Source of the DNA: Paenibacillus xylanilyticus
Lineage (GTDB): Bacteria; Bacillota; Bacilli; Paenibacillales; Paenibacillaceae
DNA: 64,000 nt
NCBI RefSeq assembly: GCF_009664365.1
Contig: NZ_CP044310.1
Coordinates: 2,181,001 to 2,245,000, forward strand
Direction: 5' to 3'
Shown here: one piece after another, positions 52,911-61,747 of the stretch
Position numbering within the stretch: position 1 is the first letter of the stretch
How the letters are laid out: each line of letters opens with the position of its first letter
Notes under the pieces: generated by a model
Told to the model about the DNA's origin: nothing
Databases searched by the model: none
Seen by the model: only the letters and a program-made list of their open reading frames with translations
Translations under genes and position numbers: made by a program

Positions 52911-55214
52911 ATGGAGGGGTTGCCCATTCGAAATTCCAGTGTTTTTCGGAAATTTCTCATTTCGTATGTCATCATTTTGGTCATACCCAGCATAGGTGGC
53001 TACATGTCTTATCTGACTTCCATTTCCGTAACGCAGTCCATCTCCATTGAGAATGGGGTTACACAGCTTGAGAAGGGCCAAGAAATATTGGAACGGCGCA
53101 TGGATGAAGTCGAAGGCTTCACTAGACAGCTTGCCGTGAATCAGGAACTGAACGTCCTGATGAATGAAAGGGATAACGAAACGAATGTATATGGCATATG
53201 GCGAGCCATGGAGAATGTGCTGACATTTGGGCAGACGAATGATTTCCTGCAAAATTATTATATTTATTTAGCCAATTATAATCTAATCCTTACCCCGGGT
53301 TCCTCTTACAGGCCGAATCATTATTATGCCGATTTTCATTATACCGATCTATCCCTGGAGGAATGGATGAAGCAAGTATTAAAACAAACGCATCGTAGTG
53401 AAATTAAGCCGCTCAGTTCCTATGTCAGCAGAGGCCAGCAAACGTCGGTCATTACATATATGCAATCACTGCCTTTGGACAGCTTCAACGATTCCTCACC
53501 GGCGGTAGCTGTCGTCGTCATTGATGAGAAGATGATCGTAGGACTGCTGTCCAGTATGACGGACCGATATGGCGGCTGGGTTCACATTAGCGATGCGGAA
53601 GGGAGAACCATTGCGCTGAAGGGCAGCGGAGAACCTGAGATGGCCAAGATGATCGCCGATCCGAAATTCGATCCGAGCAAGGTTAGTCAGTTCTATGAGG
53701 ATGATCTGGTTATCACTACGCAATCGGATTCTAACGGCTGGGTATATCAGGCAGGGATTCCGCGTGACCTCCTTCTGGAAAATGCAAACAAGATCAAGAA
53801 GATGAGCATGCTCATTACAGGTGGAACACTACTGCTTGGACTGCTCGTTGGGCTGGTGCTTGCTTATCGTCATAGTGCCCCAATCAATCGACTGCTAAGT
53901 GTGATGAAGGAGCAATTCGGACGAGAGGACGGGACTTCCAGGAATGAGTTTGATTTTCTAAGCGGAAACATCTCGGATATGATCACCAAGAACAAGCTGC
54001 TGGAGACGGAATTGAATCGCCAGCTGCCGCTTGTAAGGGATGCCTTTTTGAAGCGCCTGATCGCCGGTGAATTCAAATCACGGGACGAGATTTGGTCTGC
54101 TGCCGAACAGGCGGATATTCATTTGCATCAGGGAGCAGGATATGCGGGTCTCGTTCAGATCAAAGGTTATGGCAGCATGGATAACGTTGATATCCTGAAT
54201 GAGCTAAATGCTTCTCGGCTGCTGTTGAAGCAGGCACTGAGCGAGCTTGGCGCTAATGTACAGATGACCGATTGGGGATCGGATAAGGTGGCCGCTTTGT
54301 TTTTCTCCACGGATGAGGAAGCTGACACACAACGCACCGTAGAAGATATTACGCAGACGATGGATGAATTGGCCCAGGTTATGTTTCATGATTACCGGAT
54401 CACCATCCAGTCGGGATTCGGCAATCACTTCTCGTCCGTGACGGAGGTCAGTAATTCCTTCGACCAAGCCAATCAAGCTCTTGAATATGCCATCTATATG
54501 AACGCAAGGGGCATGGTTTGGAGCAGTGACACACAGACCGAGAATACAACCTATTATTATCCGCTCGACTCCGAGCAGCGACTGATTACAACGATCCGGG
54601 CCGGAGAACTTGAGGAAGCCAAGCGGATTGTCGAAGCCATCATGGTACAGAACATGGAGCAGCGTGAGCTATCCATGGAAATGAAACATCAACTGATTGG
54701 CGAGATGAAGGGAACCTTTATCAAGCTGCTTGATCAAAAGGCATTTACGGAATACGATTCCATCGAAAACGTCAAACGGCGGGTCATCGACATTGGATCC
54801 GCAGAGCCGCTGGAGACCATTAAGTCTGAATTGTACGAAATCATGGAAGAACTGTGCGGACTGATTGCGAACAAGAAGAAGGATACCCATAGTCAAATCG
54901 TTAAACAGATCAAAGCATATACCGCAGAGATGTATTCGGATGCCGAGCTAACCCTATATCGCGTTGCTGAGCACGTTGAGCGGCCTGAAAAATACATTTC
55001 TCAACTGTTCAAGGAGTATACAGGGGTTAATTTTTCCGATCATCTGATCAAAGTGCGAATGGATCAGGCGATGATCCTGTTAAGGGACAGTAATTATACC
55101 GTGGACGAAATAGCAGCAAGAGTGGGGTACAACAGTTCACATTCCTTCCGGCGTGCTTTTAAACGATTGAATGGTATCTCTCCAAGTGTGTATAGACAGA
55201 CTCCCTACGAATGA
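52911..55214 (+). CDS. Membrane-bound AraC-family transcriptional regulator
   Basis: A 767-residue one-component regulator. Transmembrane helix 1 at about 14-35 (FLISYVIILVIPSIGGYMSY), an extracellular sensor domain of about 260 residues, helix 2 at about 297-320 (MLITGGTLLLGLLVGLVLAY), an intracellular linker, and a C-terminal AraC DNA-binding domain (about 665-765; LYRVAEHVERPEKYISQLF, VDEIAARVGYNSSHSFRRAF). This design is common next to LplB/LplC-type sugar importers in Paenibacillus. The frame is open to a GTG at 52878, but a TATAAT at 52870 and cre box suggest the message starts later, so I place the start at ATG 52911; it is uncertain. It likely controls the flanking genes. Confidence 0.9.
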   Translation: MEGLPIRNSSVFRKFLISYVIILVIPSIGGYMSYLTSISVTQSISIENGVTQLEKGQEILERRMDEVEGFTRQLAVNQELNVLMNERDNETNVYGIWRAMENVLTFGQTNDFLQNYYIYLANYNLILTPGSSYRPNHYYADFHYTDLSLEEWMKQVLKQTHRSEIKPLSSYVSRGQQTSVITYMQSLPLDSFNDSSPAVAVVVIDEKMIVGLLSSMTDRYGGWVHISDAEGRTIALKGSGEPEMAKMIADPKFDPSKVSQFYEDDLVITTQSDSNGWVYQAGIPRDLLLENANKIKKMSMLITGGTLLLGLLVGLVLAYRHSAPINRLLSVMKEQFGREDGTSRNEFDFLSGNISDMITKNKLLETELNRQLPLVRDAFLKRLIAGEFKSRDEIWSAAEQADIHLHQGAGYAGLVQIKGYGSMDNVDILNELNASRLLLKQALSELGANVQMTDWGSDKVAALFFSTDEEADTQRTVEDITQTMDELAQVMFHDYRITIQSGFGNHFSSVTEVSNSFDQANQALEYAIYMNARGMVWSSDTQTENTTYYYPLDSEQRLITTIRAGELEEAKRIVEAIMVQNMEQRELSMEMKHQLIGEMKGTFIKLLDQKAFTEYDSIENVKRRVIDIGSAEPLETIKSELYEIMEELCGLIANKKKDTHSQIVKQIKAYTAEMYSDAELTLYRVAEHVERPEKYISQLFKEYTGVNFSDHLIKVRMDQAMILLRDSNYTVDEIAARVGYNSSHSFRRAFKRLNGISPSVYRQTPYE

Positions 55215-55295
55215 ATTCATTCAGGTCTTATGGCCGTGGCCGTGTTGTCCCAAGAGGACGATGCGGTCTTTTTGGTGCAATCTAGCGGTTTATAT

Positions 55296-55424
55296 GGAGA
55301 AATGGCCGGTCTGTTGCCGGTTTGTGCCCTCGAAAAAGGGATAACTGTACGCTCTACAGCTCAATTGTACCTGTTAAGAAGACATCCCCATCCACTATGA
55401 TCAACGTGTAGTAAGCGCTATCAT
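55296..55424 (+). promoter_or_regulatory. Composite control region of the ABC operon: TGTAC repeats plus cre-like box
   Basis: GGAGAAATG (55296), TGTGC/TGTAC/TGTAC half-sites (55323, 55346, 55366), CATCCACTAT (55389-55398) and cre-like AGTAAGCGCTATCA (55410-55423). First to third half-site distance is 43 bp, identical to the block before the GH27 gene. Confidence 0.65.
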
Positions 55425-55480
55425 CATTGAACATCACAGACTATAGTCAGGGGGGGGTTGTTCTGGAAAAGGAAGTCGTT

Positions 55481-56428
55481 GTGAATCACAGGTCATTGCC
55501 ACAGAGAAAAGAAACGAGCTTATGGAGCAATGCCCGCAGGAAAATGAGGAAGCACTGGCAGCTGCATCTGCTGGTGATTCCACCCTTGCTGTTTTTTCTT
55601 ATTTTCAAGTATTACCCAATGATTAATGCAGTCCTTGCCTTTAAGGACTATAACGTCATTAAAGGTATATGGGGGAGTCCCTGGGTGGGGCTGCAAAACT
55701 TCCGTCTGTTCTTCGAAAATCCGTTATTTTGGACACTGGTGAAGAACACGATCCTATTGAGTGGATATTTGCTGCTGGCGGGATTCCCGATTCCAATCAT
55801 CTTAGCTCTTATGATTAATGAGGTGCGGAGCACGAAGTTTAAAAAGTTCGTACAGCTCGTATCGTTTGCGCCCTATTTCATCTCAACCGTCGTAATGGTA
55901 TCCATGATCATGCTGTTTCTGGCACCGCGGCTTGGCTTTGCCAACATTGCCCTGAATTTTTTCGGGCTTGAATCGGTCAACTTCCTCGGTGAACCCGGAA
56001 TGTTTCGCTCGATCTATGTCTGGTCGGATATATGGCAAACCGCAGGATACAGTGCAGTAATCTATTTGGCAGCTCTCGCCGGAATTGATCCGACACTGTA
56101 TGAAGCGGCCAAAGTCGATGGAGCTTCACGTTTTCAAAAGATCAGACACGTCGACCTCCCAGGCCTTGTGCCAACCATCGTCATTATTTTGATTCTCAAT
56201 GTAGGAAATGTCATGGCCATTGGCTTCGAAAAGGTCTACCTGCTGCAGAATCCGCTTAATCTAGCCAACTCTGAAATCATTGCAACCTATGTTTACAGCA
56301 TCGGCTTGTTGAATGCCAACTATAGTTTTGCGACCGCGGTCGGACTTTTCAACTCGGTGATTAACCTCGTTTTGCTGGTTACCGTGAACGGTTTGGCAAA
56401 ACGAGTGACCAACAATAGTATCTGGTAG
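55481..56428 (+). CDS. ABC sugar transporter permease (LplB-like)
   Basis: A 315-residue inner-membrane permease with six transmembrane helices and the EAA loop YEAAKVDGASRFQKIRHVDLPG (EAA---G-) that contacts the ATPase. N-terminal FKYYPMINAVLAFKDYN and C-terminal LAKRVTNNSIW are typical of LplB. The frame runs to a TTG at 55427, inside the cre box; GTG at 55481 (GGAAG 5 nt upstream) is preferred, while a CTG at 55463 after seven G's is also possible. It opens an operon with a second permease and a binding protein; no ATPase gene is present, so a shared MsmX-type ATPase is expected. Confidence 0.9.
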   Translation: MNHRSLPQRKETSLWSNARRKMRKHWQLHLLVIPPLLFFLIFKYYPMINAVLAFKDYNVIKGIWGSPWVGLQNFRLFFENPLFWTLVKNTILLSGYLLLAGFPIPIILALMINEVRSTKFKKFVQLVSFAPYFISTVVMVSMIMLFLAPRLGFANIALNFFGLESVNFLGEPGMFRSIYVWSDIWQTAGYSAVIYLAALAGIDPTLYEAAKVDGASRFQKIRHVDLPGLVPTIVIILILNVGNVMAIGFEKVYLLQNPLNLANSEIIATYVYSIGLLNANYSFATAVGLFNSVINLVLLVTVNGLAKRVTNNSIW

Positions 56429-56445
56429 GAAAGGAGGGTCCTCAA

Positions 56446-57345
56446 GTGGCAGCAACGGTACCAAAAAGGATTAGGGAATCTACCGCCGATCGAGCGTTTC
56501 TGATTACGATCTATATCGTGCTCAGTCTCGTTGTACTGGCGGTGATCTATCCTCTAATTTTTATTATCAGCAGCTCGTTAAGCAGCCCGGCAGCCGTTAC
56601 TTCTGGCCGTGTATGGCTCTGGCCTGTAGATATTTCATTCAGTGGTTACAAGGCACTATTCAACACACCTGAAATCTTAAAAGGGTACGGTAATTCCATC
56701 TTTTATACGGTTGTAGGTACTTTTATTAGTGTGGTCTTGACCATCATGATTGCCTATCCACTATCACGCAGAAGCTTTTTTGGCCGAAATGCCTTAATGA
56801 TGATCATCACCTTTACGATGATTTTCAGCGGCGGGTTAATTCCGACGTATATGGTTGTGAAGCAGCTTCATCTGATCGACACACGCTGGGCGCTGCTGAT
56901 TCCTAATGCCATTTGGGTATGGCAAGTCATCATTGCCCGTTCCTTCTTCAAATCCTCCATTCCCGAGGAATTGCTGGAAGCCAGCGAGATGGATGGCTGC
57001 AGTGACATGCGCTTCATCTGGAGTATCGTTCTCCCTCTATCCAAGCCCATTATCGCCGTGCTGGTACTCATGTATGCGGTTGGACAGTGGAACGCTTATT
57101 TTGATGCTCTTATTTATCTTAAATCGGCTGATCTGTTCCCGTTACAGCTCATTCTGCGCAGCATTATTATTCAGAACAACAGTGCAGGTGCAATGGATGC
57201 GGCGAAAATGGTGGAGAGACAGCAGCTTGCCGAGCTGTTAAAATATTCCTTGATTGTGGTGGCTACATTGCCTGTGCTGGTGATCTATCCGTTTGTACAG
57301 CGTCATTTTGTACAGGGAATGCTGGTTGGTTCCATTAAGGGTTAA
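56446..57345 (+). CDS. ABC sugar transporter permease (LplC/YtcP-like)
   Basis: A 299-residue partner permease with six helices. Landmarks are VIYPLIFIISSSLSSPAAV, GGLIPTYMVVKQLHLIDTRW, and the EAA loop EELLEASEMDGCSDMRFIWS. GTG start at 56446 behind AAAGGAGG, 17 bp after the first permease. The C-terminus (YPFVQRHFVQGMLVGSIKG) is canonical. Confidence 0.93.
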   Translation: MAATVPKRIRESTADRAFLITIYIVLSLVVLAVIYPLIFIISSSLSSPAAVTSGRVWLWPVDISFSGYKALFNTPEILKGYGNSIFYTVVGTFISVVLTIMIAYPLSRRSFFGRNALMMIITFTMIFSGGLIPTYMVVKQLHLIDTRWALLIPNAIWVWQVIIARSFFKSSIPEELLEASEMDGCSDMRFIWSIVLPLSKPIIAVLVLMYAVGQWNAYFDALIYLKSADLFPLQLILRSIIIQNNSAGAMDAAKMVERQQLAELLKYSLIVVATLPVLVIYPFVQRHFVQGMLVGSIKG

Positions 57346-57408
57346 TTCACAGCTTGAGTTAGGGAATCATTTTCTTCACCGGTAAATTACTATAGGGAGT
57401 GATCCATT

Positions 57409-59055
57409 TTGAAGAAAAGTCTGACAATCATACTCATGCTGCTCATGGCGTTCACAATGGTAATGAGCGGATGCTCAAGTGACAACTCATCAAGCTCTGA
57501 ATCAGGAGAGCCGGCTGCAGGAGACGGTCCGGTGAACATCAGTGTATTTTCCGTACAAGAATCGGGGATCGATATCCCGACCAACCAATTCACCAAATTC
57601 GTGGAAGACAAGTTCAACATCAAATTCAACTGGCAGATCAATCCGTCGGACGGAGCCAAGGAGAAGCGCCAGATCTCACTGGCAAGTGGTGACTATCCTG
57701 ATGCCTACCTGCTTACTCATTACATTGACCAATTCTCACAAGCGGATCTTTTAAAATATGGCAAACAGGGTGTCCTCTTGCCGTTAAACGATCTGATTGA
57801 TCAATATGCTCCAAACATCAAAGCAGCGATGGAAAGTAACTCAAATTTGAGAACGCTTAACACAGCGCCGGATGGCAATATTTATGGCCTTGTTGCTTAT
57901 ACGGAATGTTTCCACTGCTCCTATCCGAGCAAGATGTGGATGAATACGGAGTGGCTCAAAAAGCTCAATCTGGAGATGCCCACTACGACGGAGGAATTCA
58001 AAAATGTGCTGCAGGCGTTCAAAACGCAGGACCCGAACGGAAATGGAAAAGCCGATGAAGTACCTCTTAGCGGCTCCATCGAGGAATTTGGTGTGCGCAT
58101 CATTCCATTCCTCATGAATGCCTTTGTGTACGATGATGACCGCAACTATCTGCAAATGGACGGAGGAAAGGTTCAATCCGCAGCCATTACGCCAGAGTGG
58201 AAGGAAGGATTGACCTATATCAAATCGTTGTACGATGCAGGTCTCATTGATCCAGGAGCTTTTACACAGAACGCTGAAGCCTTTAAGAAAATTGGGGAAA
58301 ATGCAGATGCGGAAATTCTCGGCGTCGGGGCAGGAATGCACCCCGCAATCTTCGTAAACATTGATCCTGGCAATACACGCTCGGCACATTATAACCCTGT
58401 ACCTCCGATTTCCGGACCGGGAGGCGTATCGTTCGCAACGCATGATGGGGGCGGCGTATCTCCGGGAGCCAAATTCGTCATCACCAACAAGGCAAGTGAA
58501 GAAGCGCAGATCGCTCTAATTAAAATGGTGGACTATATGTTTACTGCCGAAGGTCAAACGAACGGGGCGAGTGGTCTGAAAGGGATCGATTGGACCGACC
58601 CGGGAGAAGGCGATGTGGCACTCGGCAAGGATTCCAAGCCGATGGTTAAACAGATTCCGATGGCTGAGGGAGAAGCACCGCGCAATGCGGGCTGGAGCGG
58701 AATGGCTCATTTCTATATGCCGAAGGAGTATCGGGATACCTTTGTTCAAGGCACGGATATCTATGCTTCCGACGGTTATGAGCGCAGACTGTATGATGCT
58801 ACGCTGCTGTACGAAGGACATGAGCCAGAAGAGCTGTTCCCGATCTGGTCCGTATGGATTGATCCTACCGAAATTGATGAAGCAAGCTTGCTGCAAACCA
58901 ATATCCGGAACTACATTGAGCAGAACCAGCTTCAATTCATTACAGGCAACAAGGATCTGAACAAGGATTGGGATGCGTATGTTAAAGGTCTGGAAAACCT
59001 GAAGCTGGACCGTTATCTCGAAATTTTGCAAAAGGCCTACGAGGCGTCCAAATAG
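57409..59055 (+). CDS. ABC transporter substrate-binding lipoprotein
   Basis: A 548-residue extracellular lipoprotein with a type II signal peptide (KKSLTIILMLLMAFTMVMSG, lipobox VMSGC, Cys about residue 22), a Ser-rich tether and a large LplA-type solute-binding domain. Its size fits oligosaccharide ligands. TTG start behind AGGGAG. A stable hairpin at 59072-59105 follows without a strong T tract, so some transcription may continue into the GH95 gene. Confidence 0.92.
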   Translation: MKKSLTIILMLLMAFTMVMSGCSSDNSSSSESGEPAAGDGPVNISVFSVQESGIDIPTNQFTKFVEDKFNIKFNWQINPSDGAKEKRQISLASGDYPDAYLLTHYIDQFSQADLLKYGKQGVLLPLNDLIDQYAPNIKAAMESNSNLRTLNTAPDGNIYGLVAYTECFHCSYPSKMWMNTEWLKKLNLEMPTTTEEFKNVLQAFKTQDPNGNGKADEVPLSGSIEEFGVRIIPFLMNAFVYDDDRNYLQMDGGKVQSAAITPEWKEGLTYIKSLYDAGLIDPGAFTQNAEAFKKIGENADAEILGVGAGMHPAIFVNIDPGNTRSAHYNPVPPISGPGGVSFATHDGGGVSPGAKFVITNKASEEAQIALIKMVDYMFTAEGQTNGASGLKGIDWTDPGEGDVALGKDSKPMVKQIPMAEGEAPRNAGWSGMAHFYMPKEYRDTFVQGTDIYASDGYERRLYDATLLYEGHEPEELFPIWSVWIDPTEIDEASLLQTNIRNYIEQNQLQFITGNKDLNKDWDAYVKGLENLKLDRYLEILQKAYEASK

Positions 59056-59071
59056 CAGATAAAAATTCAAA

Positions 59072-59105
59072 CATCAGGTGCCTGAGTTGGACCAGGCACC
59101 TGATG
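59072..59105 (+). terminator. Hairpin after the binding-protein gene (weak terminator or stabiliser)
   Basis: Perfect 13-bp stem CATCAGGTGCCTG / CAGGCACCTGATG, followed only by TTTGCTG. It may protect and partially end the transporter message. Confidence 0.7.
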
Positions 59106-59210
59106 TTTGCTGTATCCACAGTCTAAGGATGATGAGAATTGTGCACATAAGTTGATATTTAAGGCAATACAGTCAGTAGCAATGCCAAAATATGATAAGG
59201 GAGAGAACCC

Positions 59211-61595
59211 ATGAAACTTCAATATGACAAACCCGCCAGTGTATGGACTGAGGGACTTCCCATTGGTAATGGTCGTCTCGGTGGCATGATTTTTGGAGGA
59301 GTAGAGCAGGAGAAAATCAGTCTGAACGAGGACACTTTATGGTCGGGCTATCCTACAGACGGTAATAATCCGGGCGCGAAGGAGGTTTTGCCGAAGGTTC
59401 GCAAGCTGATACAGGAGAAACGCTACCAGGAGGCAGATACGCTGACGAGAGAGATGCAGGGACCCTATACGCAATCCTACTTGCCCTTCGGAGATCTGCT
59501 TCTTCGTTTTGAGCATGGGGGCATTCATCATTCCTACAAACGGACGCTGGATATAGAACAGGCACTGCACAGCGTTGAATATCAGGTTGGGAACGTTATC
59601 TATAAGCGTGAGATGTTTGCTTCGAATCCCCATCAGGTGATGGTGCTGCGTCTGACCGCAAGTGTACAGGGGAAGCTCCATGTGCATGCCGCCCTGGACA
59701 GCCCGCTTCGGCATACACTTCAAGCAAAGGAAGACCGTTTCGTATTATCAGGAACCGCTCCGGAACATGTGGATCCCAGCTATGTCACAAGCGATGAACC
59801 CATTAGATACGGTGAACCGGGAGCCGGGAAGGGCATGGTTTTCGAAGGACAGCTGGCCGTGACAGCAGAGGATGGACAGGTGATTGTGGATAGTCAAGGA
59901 ATACATCTGTTGGGGGCAACGGCTGCCACCTTCTATTTCAGTGCAGCTACAAGTTTTAATGGCTATGCCAACATGCCTGAAGGGGAGGGAAGAGGTGTCA
60001 CAGCGATGAATGATTCACGACTAAACATGGTTACAGCCCAACCATATACAAGTCTGCGGGACGCCCATATCTCGGATTATCGCTCCCTGTTTGACAGAGT
60101 GAAACTGCAGCTCGGTACGCCGCTCGCCCCGGAAGGCATGTCTACAAGCCAGCGGATTACGACCTATGCTGCCGAAGATCCGGGACTTGTGGAGCTGCTC
60201 TTTCATTATGGACGCTACTTGCTGATCTCAAGTTCTCGCCCTGGTACACAGGCCGCCAATCTTCAGGGAATATGGAATGCACTTACCCGTCCGCCATGGA
60301 GCAGCAATTATACCTTGAATATTAACACGGAGATGAACTATTGGCCGGCTGAGGTCTGTAATTTGGCGGAGTGCCATATGCCTCTGCTGGATCTGATCAG
60401 TAATCTGGCAGAGAAAGGTGCTGAGACTGCAAAGGTTAACTATGGTACCCGTGGCTGGACGGCTCATCATAACTCGGATCTATGGGCGCATACAGCCCCG
60501 GTTGGAAATTACGGAGATGGAGATCCAAGCTGGGCGTATTGGCCAATGGGTGGCGTATGGCTGACTCAGCACTTATGGGAGCATTACGCCTTTAACAGAG
60601 ACGAAGCGTATTTGAGAACAACTGCCTATCCGATCATGAAGCAGGCGGCACTCTTTGCACTTGATTGGCTTATTGACGATGGAAGCGGAGATTGGACTAC
60701 AGCCCCATCCACTTCTCCAGAGCATAAATTTCGTACAGCAGAAGGTGTAGCAGCAGTCAGCTCGGGTTCAACAATGGATATTTCCCTGATCTGGGAGTTG
60801 TTCACGAATTGCATGGAAGCCGCGGACCGACTTGGAACAGACATGGAATTCAGGGAGGAGCTGAAGAGTGCACGAGAACGCCTGCAGCCGCTGCAAGTCG
60901 GTAAGTATGGTCAACTTCAGGAATGGTCGGAGGATTTTGAAGATGAGGATACATACCACCGGCATACTTCGCACCTTGTAGGCATATATCCTGGACGACA
61001 GTTGTCTGAGGAGGAAACACCGGAATGGTTTGCCGCGGCAAGAACTTCACTGGAGCGTCGCGGAGACGAAAGTACAGGCTGGAGCCTGGGCTGGCGTGTC
61101 GCACTCTGGAGTCGCTTCCGGGATGGTAACCGTTCCTTGCGACTGCTCTCCAACATGCTCCGTCTGGTTCAGGACGGGGACACGGAGCAATACAACCATG
61201 GCGGAGTGTACGCCAATCTGCTTGGCGCGCATCCGCCATTTCAGATAGACGGTAATTTCGCCGCATCCGCCGGCATTGCCGAGATGCTGGTGCAGTCTCA
61301 CCTTTCGTATCTTGAATTGCTTCCGGCCCTGCCGGATTCGTGGCAGAAAGGCTACGTATCCGGGCTGCGTGCCCGAGGAGGTTTTGAAGTTAGCATCTGG
61401 TGGGATAGGGGACAGCTCGCCGAAGCGCAGATCACCTCCATGCTGGGTACGGATTGTGTACTCCGTAGTGATGTCCCGCTCATCGTAACTTCGAATGGCA
61501 CTCGGCTCGACGCCATCCGCATCAATGCATCGACACTGAAATTTCCGACATCAGCTGGCCAAACGTACAGTATTTCAGTGGAGGGTGACCAGTAA
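59211..61595 (+). CDS. GH95 family glycosidase (alpha-L-fucosidase or alpha-L-galactosidase)
   Basis: A 794-residue cytoplasmic enzyme without a signal peptide. N-terminal WTEGLPIGNGRLGGMIFGG is the GH95 hallmark. In the (alpha/alpha)6 barrel, NYTLNINTEMNYWPAEVCN gives the Asn pair (about 370 and 372), SPEHKF the Glu (504) and PPFQIDGNF the Asp (680) that correspond to the known GH95 active site, where an Asp-activated Asn pair acts as base. Inverting hydrolysis of alpha-1,2-L-fucosides or L-galactosides is expected; sequence alone does not settle which. It follows the importer, so imported oligosaccharides are probably its substrate. ATG start with AGGGAG. Confidence 0.92.
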   Translation: MKLQYDKPASVWTEGLPIGNGRLGGMIFGGVEQEKISLNEDTLWSGYPTDGNNPGAKEVLPKVRKLIQEKRYQEADTLTREMQGPYTQSYLPFGDLLLRFEHGGIHHSYKRTLDIEQALHSVEYQVGNVIYKREMFASNPHQVMVLRLTASVQGKLHVHAALDSPLRHTLQAKEDRFVLSGTAPEHVDPSYVTSDEPIRYGEPGAGKGMVFEGQLAVTAEDGQVIVDSQGIHLLGATAATFYFSAATSFNGYANMPEGEGRGVTAMNDSRLNMVTAQPYTSLRDAHISDYRSLFDRVKLQLGTPLAPEGMSTSQRITTYAAEDPGLVELLFHYGRYLLISSSRPGTQAANLQGIWNALTRPPWSSNYTLNINTEMNYWPAEVCNLAECHMPLLDLISNLAEKGAETAKVNYGTRGWTAHHNSDLWAHTAPVGNYGDGDPSWAYWPMGGVWLTQHLWEHYAFNRDEAYLRTTAYPIMKQAALFALDWLIDDGSGDWTTAPSTSPEHKFRTAEGVAAVSSGSTMDISLIWELFTNCMEAADRLGTDMEFREELKSARERLQPLQVGKYGQLQEWSEDFEDEDTYHRHTSHLVGIYPGRQLSEEETPEWFAAARTSLERRGDESTGWSLGWRVALWSRFRDGNRSLRLLSNMLRLVQDGDTEQYNHGGVYANLLGAHPPFQIDGNFAASAGIAEMLVQSHLSYLELLPALPDSWQKGYVSGLRARGGFEVSIWWDRGQLAEAQITSMLGTDCVLRSDVPLIVTSNGTRLDAIRINASTLKFPTSAGQTYSISVEGDQ

Positions 61596-61747
61596 ACATT
61601 TTGCCAAGAAAAGTGTGTTAAATCGCGATATGGATCGGAAGATCGGTGCATGGATTACGGTCTGTCCTGTCTTTATAATGAGGGCAGACTTGGGGGAGGG
61701 GATGACCACTCCCGCCAACCAACCATGCAACGTCGAGGAGGCATATG

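Noticed and set aside
59106..59210. Third copy of the TGTAC/cre module before the GH95 gene
   Set aside because: AATTGTGC occurs once, but the second and third half-sites, CATCCACTAT and cre box are absent.
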